Source of the DNA: Streptomyces sp. NBC_01471
Lineage (GTDB): Bacteria; Actinomycetota; Actinomycetes; Streptomycetales; Streptomycetaceae
Length of the DNA stretch: 64,000 nucleotides
Direction of reading: 5' to 3'
Assembly: GCF_041438865.1 (NCBI RefSeq)
Contig: NZ_CP109450.1
Coordinates: 3,644,501-3,708,500, forward strand
A program made the translations under genes and the position numbers. Positions 1 to 9,173 of the stretch are shown piece after piece. Below the pieces are notes generated by a model, which saw nothing but the letters and a program-made list of their open reading frames with translations, was not told the origin of the DNA and searched no databases. Each line of letters begins with the position of its first letter. Within the stretch, counting starts at the first letter, position 1.

Positions 1-1319
1 CCGCGGTCGAAGGCCACCAGCACCTCGTCCCCGGCGTCGGGCGCGATGATGCCGCCGCCCTTCGACCCGCCGAACTGCACGGTGCGGGTCCAGTCGCTGA
101 TGTACATGTCGTCGAGCCACGGGAAGCGCAGCTTGACGCGGCCCTGCTTCAGCGGGTCCTTGATGTCGGTGACCAGCGCGTTGGCCACGCTGGGCAGCCG
201 CGGCGACGGGCTCGCCCCGCCCGAGGTGAGCCCATACAGCGAACGCCACTGGCGGCCGCTGACCGTCAGGAACGTCTCGTAGTGCCGGCCGTCGCCGAAC
301 GAGTGGCGGGCGGCGGTCACCGTGTACTTGCCCTCGAACGGGTCGCCCACGTCGGCCAGGGCGACCGGCACCCCGGGCCGCAGCTTGGGGTTGCCGCGCA
401 CGGTCACCTCCAGCTCGGCGAAGGCCGCGGTGACGTCGTCGGCGAGGGCCGACGCGGCGTTCTTCACCTCGCTCTGCTTGTCGTACGGGGTGTCCGTCTC
501 GACGATCGTCGCGGGCCCGAACTTGCTGCTGGCCTTCGCCGGTGTGGTGCCGATGGAGATCCCCGGGTTGGAGGTGGCGGGCGACTTGCCGACGAGGTCG
601 CGCTTGGCCGTCACGTCCCAGCCGCGCGCCTCGGCGGAGGCCACCTGATCGGCGGAGGTGACGGCGGCGCGGCAGCGCAGGATGTCGACCCCGGCCTCCA
701 GGACGAACGGGCTCTTCTCACTCGGCGTGCTGACCGGCGGGGCGCCGGACGCCTTGTCGGCCTTGGCGAACTGGAACTCGCCCTTGGAGTCGACGGACAG
801 CACCCGTTCGTTCTCGTCGGCGAGCCGGCACAGGAAGTCCCAGTCGGTGACATTGGCCTGGGTGATGTACTCGTAGATGCCCTTCGTGGCATCGATGTTG
901 CCGATCTTCAGCTTGTCCTGCCCCGCGAGCTTCCGGGCGATGTCGGACGCGGTCATGTTCCGGTACCCGATCACCCGCCGCTGCCGCAGCATCCGGTGGC
1001 CGCCGTCGTAGCCGCGGATGACCGTCATGGTGCCGGTGCCGTCGTAGTCGATCTCCAGGCCGGTGATCTCACCGGTGATCAGGGGGGACTGGGCGCCCTG
1101 GCCGTCGGCGACCGGTGCGATGACGACCTTCTTGCCGATGTCGGCACCGGATTCGGAGAGCACCTTCTTCTTGTGGTCGCGGAAGGTGAGCTGGAAGGCT
1201 CCGGGCACCCCCGCGCCGAAGTCCACCCAGCCCGCGACCAGCAGCGAGGAGAGCTCCTTGTTCAGCGGCGCCCCGCCGATGGTGACATGGAGGACATTGG
1301 AGTAACCGATCTGGGTCAT
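1..1319 (-). CDS. VgrG-type spike protein of a contractile injection system (partial)
   Basis: The reading frame starts at ATG 1319 and leaves the window at base 1, so 439 residues of the N-terminal part are visible. The translation begins MTQIGYSNVLHVTIGG and has the layout of phage late-control D / VgrG proteins: a gp27-like hub with the IGYRNMTASDIARKLA segment near residue 115, followed by the start of the spike region. In contractile injection systems this trimer caps the tube tip and pierces the target membrane. Its ATG overlaps the TGA of the LysM gene by one base, so the two are probably translated together. The missing C-terminus should carry the beta-helical spike and any effector extension. 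Confidence 0.85.
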   Translation of the reverse strand, partial: MTQIGYSNVLHVTIGGAPLNKELSSLLVAGWVDFGAGVPGAFQLTFRDHKKKVLSESGADIGKKVVIAPVADGQGAQSPLITGEITGLEIDYDGTGTMTVIRGYDGGHRMLRQRRVIGYRNMTASDIARKLAGQDKLKIGNIDATKGIYEYITQANVTDWDFLCRLADENERVLSVDSKGEFQFAKADKASGAPPVSTPSEKSPFVLEAGVDILRCRAAVTSADQVASAEARGWDVTAKRDLVGKSPATSNPGISIGTTPAKASSKFGPATIVETDTPYDKQSEVKNAASALADDVTAAFAELEVTVRGNPKLRPGVPVALADVGDPFEGKYTVTAARHSFGDGRHYETFLTVSGRQWRSLYGLTSGGASPSPRLPSVANALVTDIKDPLKQGRVKLRFPWLDDMYISDWTRTVQFGGSKGGGIIAPDAGDEVLVAFDR

Positions 1320-2056
1320 CAGTGGCCGACCTCTTCGGCGGCAGGGAGCATGAGTTCGGTGCCCGGGCTCAACTGCCCCGGATTGTCGATGCCGTTGGCC
1401 TCGGCGATGGTCCGCCAGACGGTGGCGTCACCGTACTCGCGCCAGGCGAGGAACTGGAGCGAGTCCCCCGCGACGACCCGGTGCACCCGGCGTGCGGTGA
1501 GCGCGCCGGATGTGGGGTTCTGCCCGGCGGTCTTGCTCGGGATCTCGTGCAGATGCACCTGGCAGGTGGCGCGGATCGGCACACCCGTGGTGCTGAAGAG
1601 GCTGTACGTGGCGTCCACCGAGCTGACGTACGCGGTGAAGCGCGCGGTCGAGAACGCACCCCACTGGAAGACCACCCACGGCGTCGACGGCTGCTTCGCC
1701 GCGATGCTCGCCGAGGTCACCTCGCAGCAGGAGAAGAGCGCTTCGACGTTCTTCCGGACGTCGTTGCTGTCCGGCTCGTCGGAGGTGTCCAGGAACACCT
1801 CGACGGTCATCTCACGGGGTTCGGGCCCCATGAACTCCGGCACCGCGCCGTCGCGCACCGCCGCCGTGGGGGTGGTCTTCCACTGGGCGCGGCGGCTCAG
1901 CGCCAGCTGGGACGGGTTGAAGTCGAAGTTGAACGTGCGGATCAGCCCGCCGGGCGTGGTGCTGTAGCCGACGGGCGGCTGGTGGATCGCGAGCGTCGCA
2001 CGTATCAGGCTCTTGCCCGCGCCGCCCTTACCGCCCTTGCCTCCGGTACTCGCCAT
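1319..2056 (-). CDS. LysM-domain baseplate hub protein of the CIS
   Basis: This 245-aa protein has a Gly/Lys-rich start, a central beta-rich part (about residues 20-180) and a C-terminal LysM-like module (about 190-240, RRVHRVVAGDSLQFLAWREYG followed by NPGQLSPGTELMLP). LysM proteins sit at the baseplate hub of phage-like tails and of the Afp/PVC injection systems, linking the tube initiator to VgrG. It lies between the second tube-like gene and VgrG, which is the expected position. ATG 2056 is the first start in frame, and the stop overlaps the VgrG start. Confidence 0.85.
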   Translation of the reverse strand: MASTGGKGGKGGAGKSLIRATLAIHQPPVGYSTTPGGLIRTFNFDFNPSQLALSRRAQWKTTPTAAVRDGAVPEFMGPEPREMTVEVFLDTSDEPDSNDVRKNVEALFSCCEVTSASIAAKQPSTPWVVFQWGAFSTARFTAYVSSVDATYSLFSTTGVPIRATCQVHLHEIPSKTAGQNPTSGALTARRVHRVVAGDSLQFLAWREYGDATVWRTIAEANGIDNPGQLSPGTELMLPAAEEVGH

Positions 2057-2068
2057 CTGAGCGGCCCC

Positions 2069-2494
2069 CTAGTCCGTGAATCCGTGGTGGGTGATCTCCA
2101 GGGTCTCGACGGCCACCGAGGGGTTCGACGGGTTCAGCGAAGGACCGCGCCAGCTCACCGGCAGCACATCGATGAGCCCCCAGCGGGCGACGAGTGAACC
2201 GTCGGCGCGCAGCGCGGAGATCTGCGCCGTGGGCCGGGTGACACCGGTGGTGATGGAGGAGATCCAGGCCGCGACCTTCGAGGTGTCCGGGGTGAGCGGG
2301 CGCGTCAGCGTGATGTTGGAGAACGTGACCCGGGACGGCAGCTGCCAGACGAAGCCGTTGTTGCCGCCCTCCTGCCGCTGCTCGATCTCCACCTGGGAGG
2401 AGAGCCCTTCGCAGCCGTTGAACGTGCCCAGGCTCTCTCCGTCGATGGACAGGCTGAAGAAGATGGTGGAGCCGGGATCCTGGTCCTGGGGCAT
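2069..2494 (-). CDS. Tail-tube-like (gp19 family) baseplate tube protein
   Basis: The 141-aa protein starts MPQDQDPGSTIFFSLSIDG and contains the FNGCEGLSSQVEIEQRQEGG segment typical of the conserved phage tail-tube (gp19) family. CIS loci normally encode a main tube protein and one or two shorter variants that start the tube on the baseplate. Its position next to LysM and VgrG, away from the sheath, fits the initiator role (inferred). A GGAAGGA Shine-Dalgarno lies about 9 bases before ATG 2494. A longer overlapping frame (2028-2594) is a shadow. Confidence 0.8.
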   Translation of the reverse strand: MPQDQDPGSTIFFSLSIDGESLGTFNGCEGLSSQVEIEQRQEGGNNGFVWQLPSRVTFSNITLTRPLTPDTSKVAAWISSITTGVTRPTAQISALRADGSLVARWGLIDVLPVSWRGPSLNPSNPSVAVETLEITHHGFTD

Positions 2495-2625
2495 CGGGTG
2501 CGGCTTTCCTTCCTGCGGGTCGGTGCGGTGGTGCGGTCCTGCGGTTCTCAGTGCTGCGGTCCTGCGGTGGTGCCGCCGCGGTGGCCGGTTTCACGTGCCG
2601 GCCGGTGACGCGGTCGCCGGTGCCG

Positions 2626-5600
2626 TCAGCGCCGGGGGTCCCGGAGTTTGCCGATCCGTTCGCGGTCCATGCGCAGCTCCGTCCTCAGCAGCCGGGTGAT
2701 CGGGCCCATCAGCCGGTGGGTGAGCTCGTCCACCTGGCCGTCGGACAGCTCCCGGGCGTCGAACCGGCTCCCGGTGTCTTCGGTGGAACCGTCGCACCGC
2801 GGACCATTGTTGAGGTTCGGCGGGTCCACACTGTACGGCGGGGGGTTGTCGGGCCGCTCGCTGTACGGGGGCGGAGGTGCGCCGCCACCTCCGTGACCCC
2901 CGGAGCTGCCACCGCCGCCCGGTGTGCCCTGCGCCGTGACGTTGACGGCCGAGAGCTGCGGCGCGGCGGGCCTGGGCGGCTTGACCAGCAGGGGAGGCCT
3001 CGACCCCGACGGCGGGGTGCCGGGCGCCCGCTGCACCGGCAGCGCGGCGGGCGTGGGCGCGGCGGCCGAGCGGGCGAGGCCGACGACGGGCGCGGCCTGG
3101 CGCCCCGCGGTGTCCGGGGCCGTCGGGGCCCCCGGCATCGGCAGCGTGGTCCTGGCGGTGAGCGGGGCCGGTGCCGCGGGCCTGACCGGTGCGGGTGCGG
3201 ACGGTGTCCCCTGCGGGGCGGCCGAACGCTGCACGGGCAGGGGCGCGAAGGCCTCGGCGACACCGCTGAACCGGAGGTCGTCGACCCCGCGCCGCACCGG
3301 TGCGCCGTCCTGCCGGGCCGGGTCCGGGGCGCCGCCGACGCCCGCCGGTCCCTGCGGCGCGGGGCCGAGTGCGGCCGCACGCTGAAGGGGCAGCGGCACC
3401 GGGTGCGCGGCGGGCTGCTGGTGGACGGACGGAGGCGGAGCACCGGGAAGTGCCACCGACGGCACCGGGCCGGACGGGGCGGCCGAGCGCTGTACGGGGC
3501 GTGCCACAGGGGTCGTCCCGGGCACACCGGCCGGTCCGGCCGCACCCGGCGCACCGGCCCCGCTCCGCAGCGGTGCGGGCGTACCGGGTCCCGAAGCAGA
3601 CACCGCGCGGCGCTGGACCATCGGCTCGCCCGAACCGGCGGGGCGGACCACGGGCCGCGGCGCCGCGGAACTCCCGGGCACGGCAGCCCGGTTCGCCTCC
3701 GGCATCGGAGCACGGCCCGGCTGGGGCAGGGCGGGCGGTACGGGCAGGCCGGGTGCGGCGGAACGCTGGACGGCCACCGGCCCACCGGCCACCGGGCGCT
3801 CTCCCGGCACCGGGAGAGCCGGGGCGGGGAGGCCGGGGGCAGGGAGGCCGGGGGCGGACGAATCGGGGGCAGGGAGACCCGGGGCACCCGTTTCGGGCGC
3901 GACGGGGCGAAGCGGAGCGGCCCCGCCCGGAGCGCTCCGCCGCTGCACGGCACCCGACGGCGCGGCCGGCAGCCGCACGGCGCGTGCCGGAGCCAGGGGG
4001 CGTACGGCAGGACGGGACGCGCCACCGGACCGTGGCAGCGACGGCGCGGTGGCCGCGGGCTTCGCACCACCGGACGCACGCTGCACGACCTGGGGCGCCG
4101 CCGGACCGGCCGCGTTACCGCGTACCGGAGTTGACGGAGTTGCCGGAGTTGACGGCACATCAGGGGTGCCGGAAACGGTCCGCTGAACCGGAGCAGCTGG
4201 GGGCGCGGACGCCGGTGCGGACGCCGGTGCGGGGGTCACGGGCGCTCCGGAGGGGGACGCGGCCACCGGCGTCACGGTGCTGTCCGAGCCCGTCGCACTG
4301 CTCCCCAGGGAACCGGAAGAACCCTGACGGCCCGGCGCCGGGACGGCGGAGGACGTGGCCGATCGCTGTACGGGCGCCGGAGCTGCCTTGCCGCCCGACG
4401 TGTCACCGCTCTTGCGCTGCAACGGAGTTGGTCCCTTCACCTCTCCCGCGACCGGGCGCGCCCCCGTCGGCGGGGCGGCCAGCGGCGCGCCGAGCAGCGG
4501 CCTGCGCCGGGGAGCGGAGGACGGTGCGGCGGGAGTGGCCCCGCCGCCCGTACCGCTTCCGCTCCCGCCGCTTGTACTTCCCGCCGCACTCCGCTGAACG
4601 GGGCCGGACGGGGACCCGGGCCGGGACGCGGAGGGTGTCGGCGGCTGGGACCGGGACGACGACGGGGACGCCTCGACGGACGGGCCTGACGGCACCGTGG
4701 AGCCGGATCCCGCACCCCCTGACGGAGAAGTGCCGCTCCCCGCGGTCCGGTTGACCCGGTCCGCGGGCGGTGCCGGACGCTGTGGGTCGGACGCGGGCGG
4801 CCCGAGCCTGCTGGAGCGCACAGGCTGCGGCGTACCGGCCGCCGCTCCGGGGCCTGCCGCCGCACCGCCGCGTACCGGCTCACCGAGCCCGCCCGGCCGG
4901 CCGGGTCCCGGTGCCGCCGCACGCTGGACGGCGGCGGGACCGGTCTGGGCCCGCACCGCACGCTCAGGCGCCATGGACCGCTGAACAGCACGTTCCGGCA
5001 CGGCACTTCCGGCCGCAGGGCTGCCGGTCGCCGGCGGATTTCCCACCGCGGGACCCCCACTCGCGGGAGGCCCGGTCACCGCACCTTTCCCGGCGCCGCT
5101 CTCCGGCCCCGTACCGCTGTCCCCGGACCCACCGGACGTGGAGGCGCTCCTCTGCACCGCGTTCCCGGCGACAGGCCCGACGGGACCCACAGGCCCAGCA
5201 GGAGGGGCAGCAGGAGACGACACCGGACCCGCCGGTGAAGCGGCCGGGGACGAACCGGCCGAACCACCCGGCCTGGCCGAACCACCCGAAGTGGCCGAAC
5301 CGGCCTTCCGGGAAGGCGACTTCGACAGCTGCACGGGAGGCCGCGCGGGTGCGGACGGCGCGGACGGCGATGGTGCGGACGGCGCACCCGCAGGCCGCCG
5401 TACCGGTGCCCCCGGCACTGCCGCGCTTCCCGTACCGCCGCCGGTCCGTCCGGCGGCAGCGGGACCGGCGACTCCTCGTTCCGGGGGCCGGACCGGGGCG
5501 CTCGCACGCTGCACGGCGGGCGCGGCAGAAGCCGTTCCGCCCGCCGGACCGGGCGCGGTCACGGCGGAAGACGCAGGGCCCCCGGTGGACCGGGGGCGCC

Positions 5601-6324
5601 CGGACGGCAGGGCAGGCCCGCGGGACACGGCGGATGAGGAGTCGGACGCGGCCGGAGCCGGAGATTCCGCCTCCCTGGCGGGAGGCTCACCCGCCTGTGC
5701 CGGGCGGGCCGAAGCAGGCAGCACCCGCCGCTGCACCGCAGGCGGAGCCGCGCTGGTCAGCGGGGCCCGGCGGCTCGGCGCGGGGCGTGCCGGCGCGACG
5801 CGGGGACCGGCCGGGCGCGCGGCGGCCACGGCCCGCTGGACCGGGGAGTCCGGCAGCAGGCCGGAGCCCTCGTACGGGCCGGGGACCGGCTCCGCGAGGT
5901 CGGCGCCGTCGTCGACCACCGCGACCGGCAGCGACAGCGCGGGCAGCCCGAAGCCGGCCCCGGAGGGCTCGGCGGCGGGCGTCAGGGCGTCACGGAGCAG
6001 CCCGCCGGGAGCACCGTCGAGCACGGCGTGCGAGAGCGACCCCGAGAAGGACGGGTTCTGCCAAGTGGCCAGCCGGGAGCCGAAGTCGGCGGTGGCCACG
6101 GCGTGCCCCGCCGGGCGGGCGGTCGCCCGCTGGATCGCGGGCAGACCGCTCCAGTCCCGCCCGGAAGCACCCACCGGGTCCGGCGCGGCGGCCGTCGGGG
6201 CAGGAGATGCCGGAGCGGAGGGCGTCGGCGGAGAAGCTGCCGGGCCGGAAGGTGCCGGGGTGTTGCGGGCAGGCCTGCCCGCGCCGGTGTCCGTACGGCT
6301 CCGAAGCCGGTCGAGGAATCCCAT
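2626..6324 (-). CDS. Giant Pro/Ala/Ser-rich CIS-locus protein with repeated QR motifs
   Basis: This 1232-aa protein has no recognisable enzyme domain. About 1,170 residues are a disordered Pro/Ala/Gly/Ser-rich region in which a short motif of the form (V/L/I)QR(S/A/R) recurs about twenty times at roughly 30-80 residue spacing (SPVQRAV, PAVQRRV, APVQRSA, LPVQRSA and others). The last 50 or so residues are different: charged, probably helical, ending ELRMDRERIGKLRDPRR. It lies inside the CIS operon between the small ORF and the tube initiator. Related long low-complexity proteins occur in actinobacterial CIS loci, but their role is not established. A scaffold, tape-like or cargo-docking protein is my inference. 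Confidence 0.7.
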   Translation of the reverse strand: MGFLDRLRSRTDTGAGRPARNTPAPSGPAASPPTPSAPASPAPTAAAPDPVGASGRDWSGLPAIQRATARPAGHAVATADFGSRLATWQNPSFSGSLSHAVLDGAPGGLLRDALTPAAEPSGAGFGLPALSLPVAVVDDGADLAEPVPGPYEGSGLLPDSPVQRAVAAARPAGPRVAPARPAPSRRAPLTSAAPPAVQRRVLPASARPAQAGEPPAREAESPAPAASDSSSAVSRGPALPSGRPRSTGGPASSAVTAPGPAGGTASAAPAVQRASAPVRPPERGVAGPAAAGRTGGGTGSAAVPGAPVRRPAGAPSAPSPSAPSAPARPPVQLSKSPSRKAGSATSGGSARPGGSAGSSPAASPAGPVSSPAAPPAGPVGPVGPVAGNAVQRSASTSGGSGDSGTGPESGAGKGAVTGPPASGGPAVGNPPATGSPAAGSAVPERAVQRSMAPERAVRAQTGPAAVQRAAAPGPGRPGGLGEPVRGGAAAGPGAAAGTPQPVRSSRLGPPASDPQRPAPPADRVNRTAGSGTSPSGGAGSGSTVPSGPSVEASPSSSRSQPPTPSASRPGSPSGPVQRSAAGSTSGGSGSGTGGGATPAAPSSAPRRRPLLGAPLAAPPTGARPVAGEVKGPTPLQRKSGDTSGGKAAPAPVQRSATSSAVPAPGRQGSSGSLGSSATGSDSTVTPVAASPSGAPVTPAPASAPASAPPAAPVQRTVSGTPDVPSTPATPSTPVRGNAAGPAAPQVVQRASGGAKPAATAPSLPRSGGASRPAVRPLAPARAVRLPAAPSGAVQRRSAPGGAAPLRPVAPETGAPGLPAPDSSAPGLPAPGLPAPALPVPGERPVAGGPVAVQRSAAPGLPVPPALPQPGRAPMPEANRAAVPGSSAAPRPVVRPAGSGEPMVQRRAVSASGPGTPAPLRSGAGAPGAAGPAGVPGTTPVARPVQRSAAPSGPVPSVALPGAPPPSVHQQPAAHPVPLPLQRAAALGPAPQGPAGVGGAPDPARQDGAPVRRGVDDLRFSGVAEAFAPLPVQRSAAPQGTPSAPAPVRPAAPAPLTARTTLPMPGAPTAPDTAGRQAAPVVGLARSAAAPTPAALPVQRAPGTPPSGSRPPLLVKPPRPAAPQLSAVNVTAQGTPGGGGSSGGHGGGGAPPPPYSERPDNPPPYSVDPPNLNNGPRCDGSTEDTGSRFDARELSDGQVDELTHRLMGPITRLLRTELRMDRERIGKLRDPRR

Positions 6325-6342
6325 GACGGTGCTCCCGCCCCC

Positions 6343-6501
6343 TTACCGCTCAGCCGACGCGCGGGTCACGAGCGTGGCGATCTGCTCGGCATACTGGCGC
6401 CGGTCGCGGTGTTCGAGGTCCAGGATGTCCTCCAGGCTCCAGTGGAAGTGGTAGGCGATGTACGCGATCTCCTCGTGGACACGTTCGGTCGCGTACGTCA
6501 C
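6343..6501 (-). CDS. Small conserved CIS protein (52 aa, DUF6760-like)
   Basis: This GTG-started gene encodes VTYATERVHEEIAYIAYHFH followed by a segment with the LEDILDLEHRDRRQYAEQIA pattern. The shape of two short helices around an H-W-x-L-E-D-(I/L)-L-x-L-E-H core is typical of small proteins of phage-like tail clusters, which I believe are classed as DUF6760. The GTG overlaps the TGA of the upstream tail assembly gene (GTGA, 4 bases), which fixes the start and argues for translational coupling. Codon use matches its neighbours. It lies between the tail assembly gene and the giant QR-repeat gene. Confidence 0.75.
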   Translation of the reverse strand: MTYATERVHEEIAYIAYHFHWSLEDILDLEHRDRRQYAEQIATLVTRASAER

Positions 6502-6974
6502 GATTCCCCCAGGCGGCTCCCGCCGAGTTCGACCTCGAACGGCTGCTCACAGTGCGGACAGGTCACGCCGGCCCTGGTGTGGCCCTCGGCATTGACCTGA
6601 CGGTAGAAGTCCTGCAGGAAGGCGAGGTCGGAGGCGAACATGTTCTCCACCACGCCGTCGTGCATGTGCGCCACACTGCCCAGCCGGGTGATGACCCGGC
6701 CGAGCAGGACGACCGACAGGTACGCGGGGTTCTCCTGCACCCGGATGTCCCGCAGCGGGATCAGTTCGTCCCGTGCGGTGGCCAGGCGCATCACACCCTC
6801 GCGGTGCACGGTCCCCGATTCGTCGACGTAGCCGCGCGGCAGCTCGAAGGCGAATTCGGTGCGCAACTCCCGGCGTGCGGAAGGTGGTTCGACCGGAGCC
6901 GCGACCGGAGCCGCCGCCTCGGGAATGACCGCGGCGGCGGCCGGTGCGGGCTGGGCAGCAGCTCCCCTGCGCAT
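6498..6974 (-). CDS. Phage-tail assembly/baseplate-associated protein of the CIS
   Basis: The 158-aa protein has an Ala/Pro-rich N-terminus (about 40 residues) and a conserved domain with FAFELPRGYVDESGTVHREG near residue 45, LRDIRVQENPAYLSVVLLGR near 75, and a C-terminal CPHC pair that may bind metal. This pattern is found in CIS and phage-like clusters directly after the tube gene, where it may act as an assembly chaperone or template. I chose ATG 6974, which overlaps the TAA of the tube gene by one base, rather than an upstream in-frame start inside the tube gene. The 3' end overlaps the next gene by 4 bases. Confidence 0.75.
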   Translation of the reverse strand: MRRGAAAQPAPAAAAVIPEAAAPVAAPVEPPSARRELRTEFAFELPRGYVDESGTVHREGVMRLATARDELIPLRDIRVQENPAYLSVVLLGRVITRLGSVAHMHDGVVENMFASDLAFLQDFYRQVNAEGHTRAGVTCPHCEQPFEVELGGSRLGES

Positions 6975-7417
6975 TACTCCATGATCATTTCTTCGTAGGT
7001 GATCGTGACGGTCTCGGTGAGGGCCGAGGCCTCGCCCGCCTTCACCGTGCTGGCCGCGACCTTGCTGCACCAGGCGTTGCGAAGGTGGTAACGCTTCACG
7101 GGGCTGTTCTGGTAGTCCATCACGATGATGGAGGCGTTCTTGCGGGCCGAGCCCATGTCGCCGCGTACGGAGGCGTTGATCCAGTCGTTGAAGGACTTGG
7201 ACTGGGTCATACCGCGGACGACGGTGGCCTCTCCGGCCTTCTTCACGCCGGGCAGCTTCTTGGTGATGGGCTGGCCGTTCGCCGAGACCTGCTGGAACTC
7301 GATGACGTCCTGCGTCATGTCCAGGCCGTTGACCTCCTGGAGGTACTCGACCATGACGCCGTCGATCTGGAGACCGAAATTATGTGAAGTGAGCGAATCG
7401 CCGGGCATGAGGCTCAT
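6974..7417 (-). CDS. Main tail tube protein of the CIS (gp19 family)
   Basis: This 147-aa protein starts MSLMPGDSLTSHNFGLQIDG and carries the family hallmarks EYLQEVNGLDMTQDVIEF, GEATVVRGMTQSKSFNDWI and a C-terminal TVTITYEEM strand. Stacked hexamers of this protein form the inner tube that is pushed out when the sheath contracts. An AAGGA Shine-Dalgarno precedes ATG 7417. It follows the sheath gene after a 163-base gap containing a strong hairpin, so tube and sheath levels could be tuned separately. Confidence 0.9.
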   Translation of the reverse strand: MSLMPGDSLTSHNFGLQIDGVMVEYLQEVNGLDMTQDVIEFQQVSANGQPITKKLPGVKKAGEATVVRGMTQSKSFNDWINASVRGDMGSARKNASIIVMDYQNSPVKRYHLRNAWCSKVAASTVKAGEASALTETVTITYEEMIME

Positions 7418-7536
7418 GGACGCTTTTCCTTCTGTTCGCGCTGTCCGTGGTGTCGGTGGTGCCGGTGGTGCTGGTTACCGGGGCCGGCCGCACGAGCCAT
7501 GCCGGCCGTGGCGGACGGGCCCCGGTGGTGCGCGGG

Positions 7537-7573
7537 CCGGATCCGGCGGCCAGGTACTGGCCGCCGGATCCGG
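7537..7573 (-). terminator. 16-bp hairpin between sheath and tube genes
   Basis: A perfect inverted repeat with 16-bp arms (7537-7552 and 7558-7573) and a 5-base loop lies 7 bases beyond the sheath stop codon. There is no T tract, as is common in Streptomyces. It could be a partial terminator, an attenuator, or an mRNA-stabilising 3' end that uncouples sheath from tube expression. Confidence 0.6.
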
Positions 7574-7580
7574 AGCGCTG

Positions 7581-9173
7581 CTACTCCTCCAGCTCTCCGC
7601 CACCGCTGGAGAACTGGGCCAGCCTGAAGATCACGAACTCGGCCGGCTTGACCGGTGAGACACCGATCTCACAGATGACCCGGCCGAGGTCCACCGACTC
7701 CGGCGGGTTGGTCTCGGCGTCGCACTTCACGTAGTAGGCGTCCTCCGGCGTGGCGCCGAAGAGTGCGCCGTTGCGCCACTCGGTCACCATGAACGCGGAG
7801 ATGTTACGCCGGATCCTGGCCCAGAGAGCCTGGTCGTTCGGCTCGAAGACGACCCACTGGGTGCCCGTGAGGATCGACTCTTCCAGGTAGTTGAAGTACC
7901 GGCGCACGTTCAGGTAGCGCCAGGCCGGGTCGGAGGAGAGCGTGCGCGCACCCCAGATCCGGATACCGCGGCCGGGGAAGGCCCGGATGCAGTTGATACC
8001 GAGCGGGTTGAGCAGATCCTGCTCGCCCCGGGTGATCTGCATCTCCAGGTCCACGGCGCCGCGTACGACCTCGTTGGCCGGTGCCTTGTGCACACCGCGC
8101 TCGAAGTCGTTGCGGGCCCAGATGCCGGAGACGTGACCGCTCGGCGGGATCAGCCTGGTCTGGCCGCCCGCGGGGTCGAAGACCTTGATCCACGGGTAGT
8201 ACAGGGCTGCGTACTTGGAGTCGTAACCCGCGGTCTCCTGACGCCAGACACGGATCTGGCGGGCGTTGAGACCGGGCGGCGGGTCGATGACGGCCAGCCG
8301 GTCGCCCATCAGCTCGCAGTGCGCGATCAGACCGAGCTGGACGGCCTTGACGGCCTCCAGGTCGATGGCACCGCGCTGGTAGGCGGCCATCAGGTCGGGG
8401 ACCGCGACCATGGAGATCTCGTCGACCGCCTCCAGACCGCCGAAGCCGGTCCGGTCGGCGGAGTCGCCGAGGTAGTCGCCGATCCGCACCTGCTCGGGCT
8501 GCTGCTGCTCCACGGGGGCCGGGGTGGCCGGAGCGGCGGGCGGCGCGGCGAGCGCGACGGTCTGGTTCTCGGGCCTGGCGACCTGCGCGGCAGCGGCGTC
8601 CTCCTGGAGGAGGATCAGCTTCGACCGCTCCTTGACCTGGGTGACGACGTAGTTGCGGTTGCCCTTCTTGGCGGACACGTCGAAGGTCTCCGCGACCTTC
8701 TCGCCGTCCTTGACGACCAGCTTGAAGCGGTCGGCGGGCCCCTCGGAGTCCGCGACCTCGACACTGATGGAACCGCTCTCGCCGGGCGCGATCGCCGACA
8801 CCGCGAAGGTGCCGAGCTGCTTCGGCTCGCCGGGCGGCAGCGCAGCCGGCGCACGACGGCCGGTGACGGCCGCAGGGCTCTGCTCCTCCTCGCCGGGAAC
8901 CCCACCGGGGACTCCACCGACGCGGACCACGTAGGCGGCCGAACCGCCGTTGTTGAAGAAGCCGTAGACCGAGTGGGCCAGGAAGTAGCCGTCGGTGAAC
9001 TCACCGAACGACGCCACGTACTGCGTCCAGTTGGTCACCAGTGTCGGCTCGTTCAGCGGCCCAACGGGCGCGAGACCGACAAAGGCGGCGACCGAGGTGC
9101 CCACCCCCTCGATCGGACGGGAGCCGCTGGCCACCTCCTCCACGTACACACCTGGTGACAGGTAAGACGGCAT
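7581..9173 (-). CDS. Contractile tail sheath protein of the CIS
   Basis: The 530-aa protein starts MPSYLSPGVYVEEVASGSRP, the classic N-terminus of phage and CIS sheath proteins. It ends with the conserved C-terminal domain (LTGTQWVVFEPNDQALWARI, then RNISAFMVTEWRNGALFG, TPEDAYYVKCD and GVSPVKPAEFVIFRL). It polymerises around the tube and drives ejection by contraction. ATG 9173, preceded by GAGGAGA, was chosen over upstream in-frame codons that extend into non-conserved sequence. About residues 85-270 form a variable, surface-exposed insertion. It appears to head the minus-strand structural operon. Confidence 0.95.
   Translation of the reverse strand: MPSYLSPGVYVEEVASGSRPIEGVGTSVAAFVGLAPVGPLNEPTLVTNWTQYVASFGEFTDGYFLAHSVYGFFNNGGSAAYVVRVGGVPGGVPGEEEQSPAAVTGRRAPAALPPGEPKQLGTFAVSAIAPGESGSISVEVADSEGPADRFKLVVKDGEKVAETFDVSAKKGNRNYVVTQVKERSKLILLQEDAAAAQVARPENQTVALAAPPAAPATPAPVEQQQPEQVRIGDYLGDSADRTGFGGLEAVDEISMVAVPDLMAAYQRGAIDLEAVKAVQLGLIAHCELMGDRLAVIDPPPGLNARQIRVWRQETAGYDSKYAALYYPWIKVFDPAGGQTRLIPPSGHVSGIWARNDFERGVHKAPANEVVRGAVDLEMQITRGEQDLLNPLGINCIRAFPGRGIRIWGARTLSSDPAWRYLNVRRYFNYLEESILTGTQWVVFEPNDQALWARIRRNISAFMVTEWRNGALFGATPEDAYYVKCDAETNPPESVDLGRVICEIGVSPVKPAEFVIFRLAQFSSGGGELEE

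Noticed and set aside
282..1967. Long plus-strand frame across VgrG and LysM
   Set aside because: It is an antisense shadow of well-recognised minus-strand genes, common in high-GC DNA.
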